Positions 22,366 through 34,000 of a stretch of 56,826 nt of DNA are shown here, piece after piece. The notes beneath the pieces were generated by a model. That model was not told the origin of the DNA and searched no databases. It saw nothing but the letters and a program-made list of their open reading frames with translations. The stretch spans positions 25,434 through 82,259 of the forward strand of contig JAKCWW010000579.1 in the NCBI GenBank assembly GCA_026260175.1. Reading direction: 5' to 3'. Numbering within the stretch: position 1 is the stretch's first letter; the number at the start of each line of letters is the position of its first letter. This stretch comes from Reticulitermes lucifugus (Eukaryota; Arthropoda; Insecta; Blattodea; Rhinotermitidae). The translations under genes and the position numbers were made by a program.

Positions 22366-22845
22366 ATAATAATAATAATAATAATAATAATAACCATGGC
22401 TCAACAGCCCTATATGGGCTCGGGCNNNNNNNNNNNNNNNNNNNNNNNNNNNNNNNNNNNNNNNNNNNNNNNNNNNNNNNNNNNNNNNNNNNNNNNNNNN
22501 NNNNNNNNNNNNNNNNNNNNNNNNNNNNNNNNNNNNNNNNNNNNNNNNNNNNNNNNNNNNNNNNNNNNNNNNNNNNNNNNNNNNNNNNNNNNNNNNNNNN
22601 NNNNNNNNNNNNNNNNNNNNNNNNNNNNNNNNNNNNNNNNNNNNNNNNNNNNNNNNNNNNNNNNNNNNNNNNNNNNNNNNNNNNNNNNNNNNNNNNNNNN
22701 NNNNNNNNNNNNNNNNNNNNNNNNNNNNNNNNNNNNNNNNNNNNNNNNNNNNNNNNNNNNNNNNNNNNNNNNNNNNNNNNNNNNNNNNNCGCGAACCTTG
22801 GGTCCAGTGGCGAGCACGCTAACCACTAGTCCACCGAGGTCGACA
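22366..22845 (-). mobile_element. SINE family D, reversed, interrupted by gap
   Basis: The right end (22790-22845) on the minus strand is GGACTAGTGGTTAGCGTGCT followed by CGCCACTGGACCCAAGGTTC, the tRNA-like head also seen at 24045. The left end reads GCCCGAGCCCATATAGGGCT, GTTGAGCCATGG and an (ATT)n tail. The middle is hidden by 364 N. Confidence 0.7.
22426..22789. other. Assembly gap (364 N)
   Basis: Run of N. It lies inside a SINE, as is typical where short reads fail in repeats. Translations across it are meaningless. Confidence 1.
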
Positions 22846-22995
22846 CTTGTAAATAATAATCCATTTAAGAAAAGAGTTAATGGTGAAAGTATGAAGCTTT
22901 ATGTAAAATACTTGATAAACCTGTGCATGTAGGGACATGTAGTTTGTATTAATTTCCTTTCAGGGATTCAAATCTTTTTCTTCTTGGAATGTTTG

Positions 22996-23080
22996 GTCCT
23001 GAAGATGAAAGCATGTCGATCCTTCGAAACGTCGGGGACTACTTGCCAAAGACACAGCGTCATATCGCTTACGTCACTGA
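22996..23080 (+). repeat. Hammerhead-like module, CGAAACGTC family, copy b
   Basis: TCCTGAAGATGAAAGCATG, a weak hairpin (GAAAG with CCTTC), then CGAAACGTCGGGGACTACTT and an ACAGCGTCATATCGC block match the shared layout. It is followed in the same orientation by copy c at 23149-23230. Confidence 0.6.
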
Positions 23081-23148
23081 TGTCCTCACACAGTGGGGTC
23101 GACAGCACTGTCCCTAAAGCATCCCCAGTTCTTCTTTAAAGGCTTGAA

Positions 23149-23230
23149 CGTTGAAGATAGGACCGATATGTTGTCCTGAAACGTCGGTAGCAGATACCAA
23201 CCTATGCCGCGCAACAGCCCAGAAGAGCGA
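23149..23230 (+). repeat. Hammerhead-like module, CGAAACGTC family, copy c
   Basis: TTGAAGAT, hairpin AGGAC/GTCCT (perfect), then TGAAACGTCGGTAGCAG and CCAACCTATGCCGCGCAACA followed by GCCCAGAAGAG. It closely matches copy e at 27545-27612. Confidence 0.65.
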
Positions 23231-24044
23231 AAATCCCACTATGATATTACGTTTGTGATAAATAAAATACGAATTTGGCCACAACGCTTACGAAATTGTA
23301 ATAGTTCTTTGTTATTATGCATTTGCTCAGTTAATGGGGCCTACAAATAAAACTATTAATATGCACAAATCCTCATACTCGAAAAGGTTGGCAACCTATG
23401 GTTTTGAAACATTTTGCATCGAGTACAGGAAATGCTACCGCAATGATTTACGGCCTGGTTCAAGTGTTTGTTCCCTTTATCAATACCACACTTCTCCGTA
23501 CCTATTAAAACAACTTTAAGTAGGGAGCCTTCGTTTCATTTCCGGGTTTATATAAATCTGCAAATTTTCATCTGAGCTGTTCTTCGTATTTGTGTCAGTG
23601 GTTTACGGTCGTTACACTAAAACGCTGGTACACATCCACCAGGACACACGACGTTGAGGCAGCCCGTACTTGGTTCGATCCTGAGATAGGCAGCTAACCG
23701 GCATATTAATCTAGTTACGTATAAGAGACGTGTAGTTAGTGCCGTTGTATAGCGTGCTTCTGCCTGTTTTAGTTATTTGATTTTGTTTAAATTTTATACG
23801 TGGAAAATTCCAGAAGCTGGCGTGGGAACATCGGGCAGAGCTGACGGCAAGGCGCCTCTTCGTCTGAAGAGTTCGTGACTCCGAAAGACAGAAATGGATT
23901 AACGGAGGCCTGTGCTGATGAGAACCTTATGCTAATTTTCGGTTGTAGAAATTTCGAGAGAGAAACGATGTACACAATAATAAATTTTGGAACAACCAAT
24001 AGAATTCAAACTAGTTATTTTGCCCAGAATAACATTCCATTTGT
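23231..24044. other. Unassigned sequence
   Basis: No gene recognised. A weak tRNA-like trace (CCGTACTTGGTTCGATCCTG) occurs near 23667. Confidence 0.4.
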
Positions 24045-24215
24045 CGCCCTAGTGGTTAGCGTGCTCGCCACTGGACCCAAGGTCTGCGGGTTCAATCCCG
24101 GCCGAGGTGGATGGATTTTTAAGGTTGATAAAATCCATAGCACAACTTCCTTCGGAGGGGAAGTAAAGCCGTTGGTCCCATGTCGTAGATTTACGGCATG
24201 TAAAAGAAACTTACA
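24045..24215 (+). mobile_element. SINE family D, 5' portion
   Basis: The head CCTAGTGGTTAGCGTGCTCG and B box GGGTTCAATCCCGG are followed by GAGGTGGATGGATTTTTAAG and a TTACGGCATGTAAAAGAA block. The head is shared with the gap-interrupted copy at 22366-22845. Confidence 0.82.
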
Positions 24216-24888
24216 GGCATGAATAGAGATGTTTCGTAAGCAAAATTCAGCGACACTTTCTCACCCAAGTCTCCTGACCGACTGCTAGATGACTCTGGCA
24301 GTCACATCGGGATTGAGTAGAAATTGTGCAGTCAGTGAGCTGGTCACTCACTACTTAATGCACACTTACAGACCACAGTAACCTCTGATAAGAGGCCCTA
24401 TGCTCCGCAAGGAGCGACAGGACAGGGGGGGGGTGGAATGATGAACATTCGATTTCAGCGCTTTTCAACAACCAATCGGACTCGTTATTTGTGGTTCTGA
24501 ATGTACGGCGATTTTTGGGAGAAGCGTCGAAAGATTTTCCGGGATGAAAGGACACTTGGCTCTTCGTTTTTTATAAAGACACACGAGAATTTATCTGCGC
24601 TCTCGTAACATATACTTTAAGAGTCAACCCGAGAGACTCCCAAGTGCTCGATACCGCAAGTCGAGTTATAATCGAGACGACCAACAAAGTGGCGTCCACC
24701 TCACTGGTGATTTGTCTTACTGGGACGAACGCGTCCTAGTGTTGCAACCTTTCCTACCCCGTAAATATTCCCTAGAAGAAGGAGGGGCTTATGCTCCTGA
24801 GCCACAACGTGTGTGCAGCGAAGGAGCGTAGGCTGCAACCCTGCTGGAGGCCGCTACTGTGAAAGGTGACGAGATGCTGGGAGGTGGG

Positions 24889-24950
24889 CGAACGGGCGCA
24901 GCGTCGTATCCCAGAAGACGGTCGTCGTCACAGATCGTTGTCACACAAGT
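24889..24950 (+). repeat. 3' block of the CGAAACGTC module
   Basis: GCAGCGTCGTATCCCAGAAG followed by ACGGTCGTCGTCA resembles the downstream end of the 25161-25339 module (GCGGCTTCATATCCCAGAAG). The ribozyme-like core is missing here. Confidence 0.45.
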
Positions 24951-24984
24951 TTACAACTGTCCCTGTGCGTGCCATGAAGTCATA

Positions 24985-25070
24985 CAGGGGGAGTGGATTT
25001 CAGATCCACACATTCTTAATCTTCGCATCGGACTAGATGGAGGAGAGTGGTCAGCTTCACGCCCCCGGAC
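24985..25070 (-). mobile_element. SINE family A, 3' fragment, reversed
   Basis: GAGTGGATTTCAGATCCACA, ATTCTTAATCTTCG and GAGAGTGGTCAGCTTCACGC match, in reverse, the family A tail (GGTTAAGAATGAGTGGAGCT, and GTGAAGCTGACCACTC). Confidence 0.6.
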
Positions 25071-25160
25071 AGAAACTAGATGTCCAAACGACAGGAATAT
25101 AAGAACGTGCTTCATTTATGCGCGTACTGAGGTTTTCATTGCGATGTGTTGACGATTGCG

Positions 25161-25339
25161 TTCTTATGGGATGTGACGCCACGTCAATGAGTGATAGGTT
25201 TCGGACGTTTCGAAGGTACACAGTGCCCTGATCTTCAAGGGTTATGAGGTCCGACGGAACCTTGAAGATGAGGGCACTGTGTTCCTTCGAAATGTCGGTT
25301 AACGATTACCCAGTGACGCGGCTTCATATCCCAGAAGAA
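25161..25339. repeat. Near-perfect 80-bp inverted repeat of hammerhead-like modules
   Basis: Arms 25161-25240 and 25259-25339 are inverted copies separated by 18 bp. Each reads, outward from the centre, CCTTGAAGATSAGGGCACTG, TGTNCCTTCGAAAYGTC, and further out a GTGACGYGGCKTCA block ending ATCCCA. This is the clearest head-to-head pair of this module family. Confidence 0.85.
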
Positions 25340-25344
25340 CAGAG

Positions 25345-26829
25345 TCGTCAGCAGTTCCTCTAAGTCGGCTCCACTGTTTTTCACTAAATTTAGTCCATTT
25401 GCGAGAAAAAGAGCCCAAACATTACAGGCACTAATGACCAGAAGTAATTACGTAAATAAGACAGGTTTAAAAACAAAATTTATGCAAAACGTACAACCAA
25501 TATATCTTGTCCTTCCTCAAGGAATAATTGTCGATATATAAATCTTAGTTTTATTGCCGTTAGCTACGTCCGTGATCGAAGCTCTCGCAAGAAACCAGGC
25601 GAGCCGAACATATAATGCCTCAAAACGTATAGGCATATGACGAGGCAATATTAAAGAACGACAACGATAGACCTACTTTTCTCTCCCAAAATGCTCACAG
25701 TATTTTTTCTTCTAATGCCAAAACACTGGGTTATTTAATCACGTTTCATCCCACCAGCTCTCGTATTCCGACCTCGTACACCGCTGTTTCTTCACTTCCC
25801 TGATACCGCGGACCCTTACAAAGTCTCACTGATCCTGCGGACGCCCTCCCCATAATAATCTCAACTCGTGGGCCCCTTAGGCACAACTCGCGGTAACACT
25901 TAAAAAGTTGGAATATTTACAACTAAGAAATATATAGCCTACGAGTATATTAAGTCAAGGCAGAAATTTATTACAAAACAATCATTTTCACAGCAGTAAT
26001 ATACCACTAAAAATGGGAAAGATCTGAGGGGAAAAATCTGTACGTTCTACTTAACATAATCTGCTCAACTTGCGGACCCCGGATTGAGAAACACGGTTAT
26101 AGTTCTTTAAGAAGGTTACATATTCCCAGAAGAAATTATAGGAATAGAAACCATAATGATGGCAATAATACACTCAAGCAGAGGCGGACATCGTCTTTAC
26201 CGCCGTGTTCATACGTAACTACCTGTGTTAAGGTTGCATTCATGAATGGATTCGCTTCTCATTGATGAAATAAAGAAACATGTCCTCCGTGGAGGCATTA
26301 TTACAGACCAGCACAATGCTCGTTGTATGTCATTTAAAGAACATTAACGACACAGTTCCAACGTAACGTCCATAATTCGAGAAACGGCATTGTACTCGCA
26401 AGTACAAGGCCTTACTCTCAGCAGTCATAAGACATTCTACCGGTCAAAAATTCTCTACTTTTCGGAAAACGAAGGTTCTCCGTCACTTCAAAATCCAATT
26501 CTACAGTCTGAGCCAGTTCATAAATTACAAAATCTGAAATACTACGGACACCGAAGACGCTCATATTTTCAATAAAGGACGGACGTTTCAATACTTCCTC
26601 CGACTCCATTATCACATACTAACTTCAGCCTACAGACCTCTATTAAAATCTTGTCGCAGTTGTCACTAATGTAGGTTTATATCAGAACATGATGACTGAA
26701 ACAGAGATAGATTCCACACTGTCGGAATGTCATTAAGACACGTGCTCACTACGGTATGGGTGAAGGAACTTGACACTGATCTACATGAACGCTAGTCCGC
26801 AGCTCGGAGGTAGAAGGGGGATTTGAACC
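25345..26829. other. Unassigned sequence
   Basis: About 1.5 kb without recognisable exon, RNA gene or repeat unit. Confidence 0.4.
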
Positions 26830-26960
26830 CAAGAAACGAAAAGCTTCATGAAAATCCGTCCAGCGAAAGCCGAACCGTTCCATGCGGACTGACAGGCAGG
26901 CAGACAGAGAAATGACGAAGCTAACAGTCGCTTTTCGCACCTTCGTGAACGCGCCTAAAA
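26830..26960 (+). repeat. Dispersed GGACAGAC repeat, copy 3, partial
   Basis: AAAATCCGTCCAGCGAAAGC, CCATGCGGACTGACAGGCAG, GACGAAGCTAACAGTCGCTT and GTGAACGCGCCTAAAAACG align with copies at 11610 and 12955. The upstream half is missing. Confidence 0.72.
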
Positions 26961-27544
26961 ACGGAAACGAGGTTTGAGGATGTGAAATGTATTTATCCGG
27001 CTCATGAAAGGGCAGCAGCGGGCTGTATTTACACGATAACAAAAAGGGCAAGACATTTCATGACTAGTTGAGGGACGTTCTTAAAAAAAACAGCTCTGTT
27101 CATGCACTTCGTTAGGCCTACGGCGTACGTTCATTCAGTGAAACTACGTGACAGCTACGTAACATACTTGTGGCAACGGAAACACAGGCCGTCCTAGCGA
27201 CCACTTTGGAAATATCCCCGTGCGGACCGCGAGTTACAGTTACAGTTAGTCCAAGCTCGTGAACTAAAAGGTAGGTTTCGCAAACAAAGAGGCTGATAAC
27301 TATGGCAGACAGAACTACCAACGACGAAGCCTACAGCAACATCTGGACAGCGAAGTTCTTCCTTGTTTACAACCAATAAAAAGGCCGCGTCCCCAATATA
27401 AAAAAAAATATCTAACCGCCTGACCTGATACATATCGACTGGAACTTTTAAGGCAGACCAGCACAAAATACGTCCAAAGGCTTGTTACAATATCCGACGA
27501 AATTCAGTAACTTGCCGAAACAATTCCTAGCTTGTGGTCTTAAC

Positions 27545-27612
27545 TCTTCTGGGACGTTGCGCGACATAGGTTGGTAGATGGATACCGACGTTTCGGGACA
27601 ACACAGCGGTCA
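27545..27612 (-). repeat. Hammerhead-like module, CGAAACGTC family, copy e
   Basis: Reverse strand: TGTTGTCCCGAAACGTCGGT, then ACCAACCTATGTCGCGCAAC and GTCCCAGAAG, nearly identical to the 3' half of copy c. The GAAGATG box is eroded. Confidence 0.6.
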
Positions 27613-30600
27613 AGCAGTCAAAGAACTCCTAGCTTACCTCACTGTACTGTGGAATACTTCCTATGAATGACCCCCCACTAAATAGGACGAGTCACGTAAA
27701 GCCAAAAAGGACGCCACTCACATACATGTAATGATACCTATTACGAAGCAAAAGTCGGAATAACAAAAAATGGCCAGCACTGTAAGATGGATCCGCTAGG
27801 TAGTGTCGTGATTTACACAGCGTACAAACATTGGTCACATTAGTGGGAGAATGACAAAAATGGACCTTACATAATTTCGACACAGTAACTGTCACATGGC
27901 ACCATACATATGCAGTCCATACCGATGACAGTGTCCGATGCAAAGACGTTCTCAAGGTTATTAACAGAAAAGATCAGAAAGGCGCACTAATTAAGCTGAA
28001 TGTCTTGTGGGCCATATTCTGCCTGCCCATTGCCTGAGAGGCGTAGTGTCATTGTACATCAAATCAAATACAGACTTCAGACGTCAGAGTCTTTGCGCTT
28101 AGTTTGTGATACATTCATTGAGTTTTACAATATAAAGAGAATTTAGTGTTTTATTATTTTCCCGCTAAAGTAAAAAATTTCCGAGAAAATAAATCAGAGT
28201 AAAGTGTTTCTACCATCCACGTTCACACCAAATCCACCTATAACACGTTTAAGCGTCACAGCTTTACCCTTACAGAAAGGCAAAAGTAGGTACAAATATC
28301 CATCTGCCAGCAGCAGTCTACTTGTTTCATAGGATTAAAAACAACACTGAAGGAGGGGCCACCACTTTGATAACCCCCATAAGCAACAAGACGGCTGGCG
28401 TTATGAAGTCTGGGAATTTCACTGCACAGATGGAATATGGACACATTCCCCCACCCTACCCTACAAAATGTTAATGTATGATACTATATCATTATAACAT
28501 ATATATATATATATATCTTGAGGTGCGGCAAAGTCCAGGTGAATATCCCCTCACCCCCTTCACTTGTCGCATGGCACGTGCTATCCAGCTGCCCTATTCT
28601 ATAACCGCCCCCCCCCCCGGGTCACTCTTTATTCAGTAACACATCTTGTTATTTTTTCGACTCTCCAAAAGCCACAACTAACGTAATAAAAGTTTAAAAA
28701 GAAATAACCGACACAGTTACACACAGACCGTTAGCAATTTACTGCAACAATTAAGAACCTCTATAAACTTTAACGACCAAATTAAAAAAAAAACGCTTTT
28801 GACAACCCGAAATTTGTTTGCATATCGTTTTGCTATCTTCATGGTTAAATTATGAAGGCAGATATCGGTAAATGTGTTCTTACTTTTACTTCAAAATATG
28901 CAAGTATTAGAGGGATGGTGCAGGGACTGTGCGCTGTTACTCTAGGCATAATGAGATAAACTTGAAGAAACACACAGTACCTTACTGCCTGCCTGTCTGT
29001 CTGTCTGTCTGTATGCATGCTACAGTTTCAAGCAGCAATCTACAAGACCGACACTTCAGTACCCTCAGCAGGATAATTAGATTATCTGTTGAAGCCAACA
29101 GTACGCAACAGTACTGTAAAAACAAACAATAGAAATTGCACGTAATGCGTTAAATGCAAAACTCCAGGAAAAAGGGACAACTTCTGACACCTTGACATAG
29201 ACAACAGTATACTACTGCAATAAATCTTAAGATAAATTAATTCGTTAATATACGTGGACCGAACGAGTTCAAAACACGATCCTGCGACTCACTTCGTGAA
29301 CATTCTGGTTCAGTGAATACAAGGAATGTCTTAATCTGTTTAATAATACACCCCGTGTCATGGAGATACTATTACCATTACTATTACTAATAATAATAAT
29401 AATAATGAACCTGAGCAACATATCGGGTAAGCACGAAATCAAGGAACTACAGAAAACAGCCATATTGGTCACTGCACACGTACTTCGGAAAGTACTAATG
29501 TAAAAGTACAAATTATTCAACATGAGAAACAGCATTACATGTACCAAAAATTGTAACTACAGAATAGCTGCAACACTCTGTACCCTAGAAATATGGTTTG
29601 TTTCAGACATATACTTGTAATCCGTTGCACAAAGGTGATTAACACTTGATAATAAGAGCTACAAACATTTAAGTCATGTTAATTCAAATTTTTAACGGTC
29701 CATTACATGCAGTAGCTATATCCACGCCACAAATGGCAGGTAGGGCCTAAGAGAACATGGCTTCCTCAACGCCACTCATCAAAACAGAATTGTCCGGTTA
29801 TCAGTCACTACCTCCCTAAGCCTTGAAGCAAACGAATGGCAATATACCTGACGGCCAGACAGGATTCAACGTGAGGACTGTGTCCTCCAGTACATATAAA
29901 CAAGGCAGACAATTGGTGATTCACTCCAACAATGGCGTTCTTGATTAGTGTTGAGTCAGTTGGCTGTATGTCACGGCCTACTAGAAGCTTGTGCATGTTC
30001 TTGAAGACACGAGCAGGTGCTTCAGTAAAAGGCCAGCTGCTGGCTGCTAAAATACGTTACAGCTCCCAGGCGCGAAGAAATATAGATGTTGATTGGTAAC
30101 GTACACAAACATGACACACAAAATACCAGTGACTGAGGAAAACCACGAGGTTCTGAGAATGTTAGACTCCTACAACTTAAGATTCTACAGATCAGTGTCT
30201 AATCACACTAAGCAGTCTAGGTTGCATCATGACTGTCCTTATGGCAATCACACAGCAACATACACAATTAATATGCAGCAAGAAGCAAGCGACGTACAGT
30301 CCGCCTTGAAGTTCAGCTGAAGCAGATCCATTCATCTTCAAACACCTTTTTAGAAATACAAAGTAGCGTGTTTGAAGGGAACCGATGGGCCACGTTCAAA
30401 TTACATAATCTGTGCAATTAAGTCCGGCTTACACTGGGCAAATGTGGAAACAATTAATGCCACTTTGCTTGCTACAGCAACCATACGCCTTACTTACAGC
30501 CAAATAACTTCAACCCACATCCTAAAATGGCCCGAATAATCTACAATCTTCATTAATAACTTCAACTTCACGCCATTATGACATGAAGGTCGCTTTCTGG

Positions 30601-30929
30601 TTTTTGTTCAAGTCAATATTATGTGCTTAAAAGACGACAAAGCAGGACGGAATGTTGAGCAACGATGTGAATGTAACGGCTAATTAAAATCTTCAAAAAT
30701 GTCTGTTCTTAATTATCACTCATCACAGTCTACCTTCATGTCTATCAGGGTGCGTGCCTTAAATGTTCATCAAAATTCACAGTTAACGTCAGTGAGATAA
30801 ACATGAAAACGCAAAAGAACTGAGACGGCCGGATAGATAGCTTGTGTCTGATGCCTAAATTTGTTCGCGGTTAGTTGGGATGGTTGGTTGGTTGGTTGGT
30901 TGTCAGTCAGTCGGGAAGGAAGAATAGAA
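27613..30929. other. Unassigned sequence with simple repeats
   Basis: No gene recognised. It contains (AT)n at 28499-28516, a poly-C run at about 28606-28618, (TCTG)n at 28988-29012, (TAA)n at 29386-29406 and (GGTT)n at 30879-30901. Confidence 0.5.
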
Positions 30930-31050
30930 GATAACACCATGAAGATGCCTAGACGGAGAATAAGATGGGCAAAATATACAGAACGCGTAGCGGAAATGAG
31001 AAATTTGTACAGTTTATTCGGAAGCCACGAAGAGAAGAGACAACACTAGA
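30930..31050 (+). pseudogene. LINE reverse-transcriptase tail fragment
   Basis: The plus frame reads RRRIRWAKYTERVAEMRNLY and SLFGSHEEKRQ. This matches the RWAGHVARMGEERNAYRxLVGKPEGKR region that precedes the RRRWEDNIKMDL tail of arthropod LINE proteins. It is short and isolated. Confidence 0.55.
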
Positions 31051-34000
31051 GAAGAAAGGATACTGTTAATGTCATATTATAGAAATGTGATGTGCGCTAG
31101 TAGGCTGGATTCAAGTACCTCAGGGTTTGCACTACTGGCGGGCTCTCCCGAACACAGTAATGACCTTCAGTAGAGTACACAAAGACAGGGAGTTTTCAGA
31201 TCGCCTATTCAATTACTAGCTTGTCAAGAACAACTCTGCTCAACAAAGTTGTTGAATCAGTTGATTTAACTATACAATTTGATGTACTTGGAATACTCAT
31301 TATGTCTGTTAACCTTACGGCGTTTTTCCCCCACCTTGCTGAAGATTTAGAAGACAAAATTCCGATTGTTGAAATTTTACAATCTAAAACCATATCGACA
31401 GCGAAACGTCATGGGCGGTGGGCGTGAGGATTGCGCAGGCACGTGACATGCTCTTCAATGAGATGACAATAATTTACGTGTATCTGAGGCCTCCATCCTC
31501 TTGACAAGACATGACGTGGTGACCTCCAAGTGCTGTACGGAACGGCTACTCTCAGTTGGCAAAACTGCTATTAATGACAATATCTGATACCAAAGTGAGC
31601 ATGCTACACAACAGTCACGGTACGAAGCCAGTACAGTCCTGAAAAGGAGGCAAAATGTTCTTCCGAAGTGTTGGTTACTACACGATGTCATAAGCCACAA
31701 CAGGAAACTTCAGTTCTCACGTGACATTTATTATTCAATTAGCGCAATTTCTGTCACTGCAGTATATTAGTACGTATAACTTATCAGTTTTCGTAGCGGA
31801 CCAAGTTTTAAAAGTTCCGGCAATAAAGAAAACTATGAACTGTAATGTAAGTACTAACTGCAGTTTTACGGACTGTCATTAGATATCACTTGGAAGGCTA
31901 GCCCGGGGTTCAATATGTGATGGTGGAGGTTCTGTCATCGCTCAGTAAAATGTGTTGCTGGGGTGGTAAACAGAGGCCTATGAACGACTTCTGTAAGGAA
32001 GGTGATGATTCTTGCGAGATTTAGCAATCCGATAAATTTCTACCGCTCAGAAGAAACTTGTACCACGGAATCGATCGATCAAGTCAGACTGCGTTCGTTG
32101 ATCGTCGGTTGATCGGTCGGTCGATCCATCAGCCAGCGAACGAGCAAGGAAGCCACCAATTTAATCGCTCAGTACCTCTGTATGTAAAGGTTTCATACTC
32201 TCCACCGAATCTCTGGCATTAGAGAACTCTCGCTTCACACAAGTACAATATAGACAACATACAGAGAAAACTTTGCAACAACTGGCATCCGATAAACGCA
32301 ACCCGTCATTCAACATGTGTAAGAGAAAAAGAAATGCGCTACTGGCACATGCTGTCGAATTAAGAGTGTTGCTCTGACGCTTCAGTTAATTAAAACGACA
32401 GAATTACACAATCCGAGGACAAAAACTTGACAAGGACACTTGCGAAATTAAACTGACTCTTTTCCAAAAACCGCTCCACTGAAAGTACAAAAGAAATTGA
32501 AATGCTTCTAGGAAAAATAGATAGGCCAACACAGCTTACAGAAATCTCCACCAACATTCTAAGTGTGTGGCTCAGATTATGAGGCTGTCCAATGAAAGAA
32601 CCGACAGGCGTTCATGCGGCTCTCAATGGGAAAACTCACGACAGCATTGCACCGTCTGTGAAACAAAACAAGGGACTCATCAACAAATTTGTTTTTAATT
32701 CTCAGATAATCCAGTGACATAGGCCTATGTCCACTTGATTATCTGATATATATATATACACAACAGAAATAGCACATATACACGAATATATACCATATAC
32801 ATGACATATATATGCTATTTCTTTCACAGCATCCCAATCACCAAGTTTCTTCCGCACTAACAAATCGTTTTCTGCCGCCAATGTCTACTAATGCTACTTC
32901 AAGAAAAATCGGGTAGCACCTTGAAGCAGATCATAAGTGAACATTTTTCCAAATCATATACTGACAAAAACGTATAATTCCTGTCCACACAGTTGACCTT
33001 ATGACTACTGTATTCTATTTGATATCCAAGTCCAAAGTTGCATTGCAAAAAATTCTCCCTGTCAGATATTGTACTGTTCCTCCACTGCCACTGATTGAGC
33101 ATGATCTCACCAAACAAACCTTGTCCTGTTAGTGGTAAGGATGGAATATCGAGACAAATTAGTTGGTCACAACGTGCACATTGGTACTTCTAATGCCTTT
33201 CATTTAATTTGTACATTTTTTAATGAGCCTACATTTATTTCTCCTCCTCACGTACTACAGTCCGCTGTGGACCCTGGCCCCCAATAAAATCCTCTTCCAT
33301 TCCTTCCGGTCTCCGGCCACTGTATACCAATTTCTTATTCCCACTATCTTCAGACCCTCTTCAACCTCATTAGCCCACCTACATTTATTTACGGGTATGG
33401 AAAGTTTACATTTGTGTTGACATACTAAACCATATCATTGGCTTTATGTCACAGAATCTGGCTTTAAGTTGCAGTTTCTAGATCAGAATACTGGATTGTA
33501 ATTTTGCTGTGAATTTGACTCCACGAAGCAGCACACAGCTGGAACAGTGAGACGCGTTGTTTGCACGTCTAAATAGCATAGCGCCATACAAGGTGGCAGC
33601 ACGTGCATTACCAAACATGGCGACACATCATTCGACAGTCTTTCAGAATTCATGTCACGTTAGAGAACAGGTAAGAAACAGTGTTGTCGGCTCTAAGACA
33701 TTCATGCTTAGTTGAGACAAATTTATTGTTAAACAAAACAGAAGGGACCGCTCACTCTTATACTGTCACACAGATATGAATGCAACTTGTTCTGGACATA
33801 ACGTACCCAAGATCTGTCCAATAATTGTGATTGGTCTACTAACATGCGTCATGTTCACTGCGCATCTAAACTCAATTGTGTGAAGTTACTACAAAATCAC
33901 GTATGTCAAAATCTGAGTTTACAACAATTCCTTCCTAACAGTATGCCAAAGCGAAAGTATTAAAGACTGTGTATTAGAACTGCTCCATTTCGCAGTATTG

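Noticed and set aside
22222..22932. A 236-codon open frame, the longest in the window
   Set aside because: Most of it is translated from N bases in the assembly gap and from an (AAT)n microsatellite.
33223..33420. A small hydrophobic protein gene on the plus strand
   Set aside because: It is low-complexity and repeat-like, bounded by CCTACATTTATT repeats, without promoter or splice evidence.
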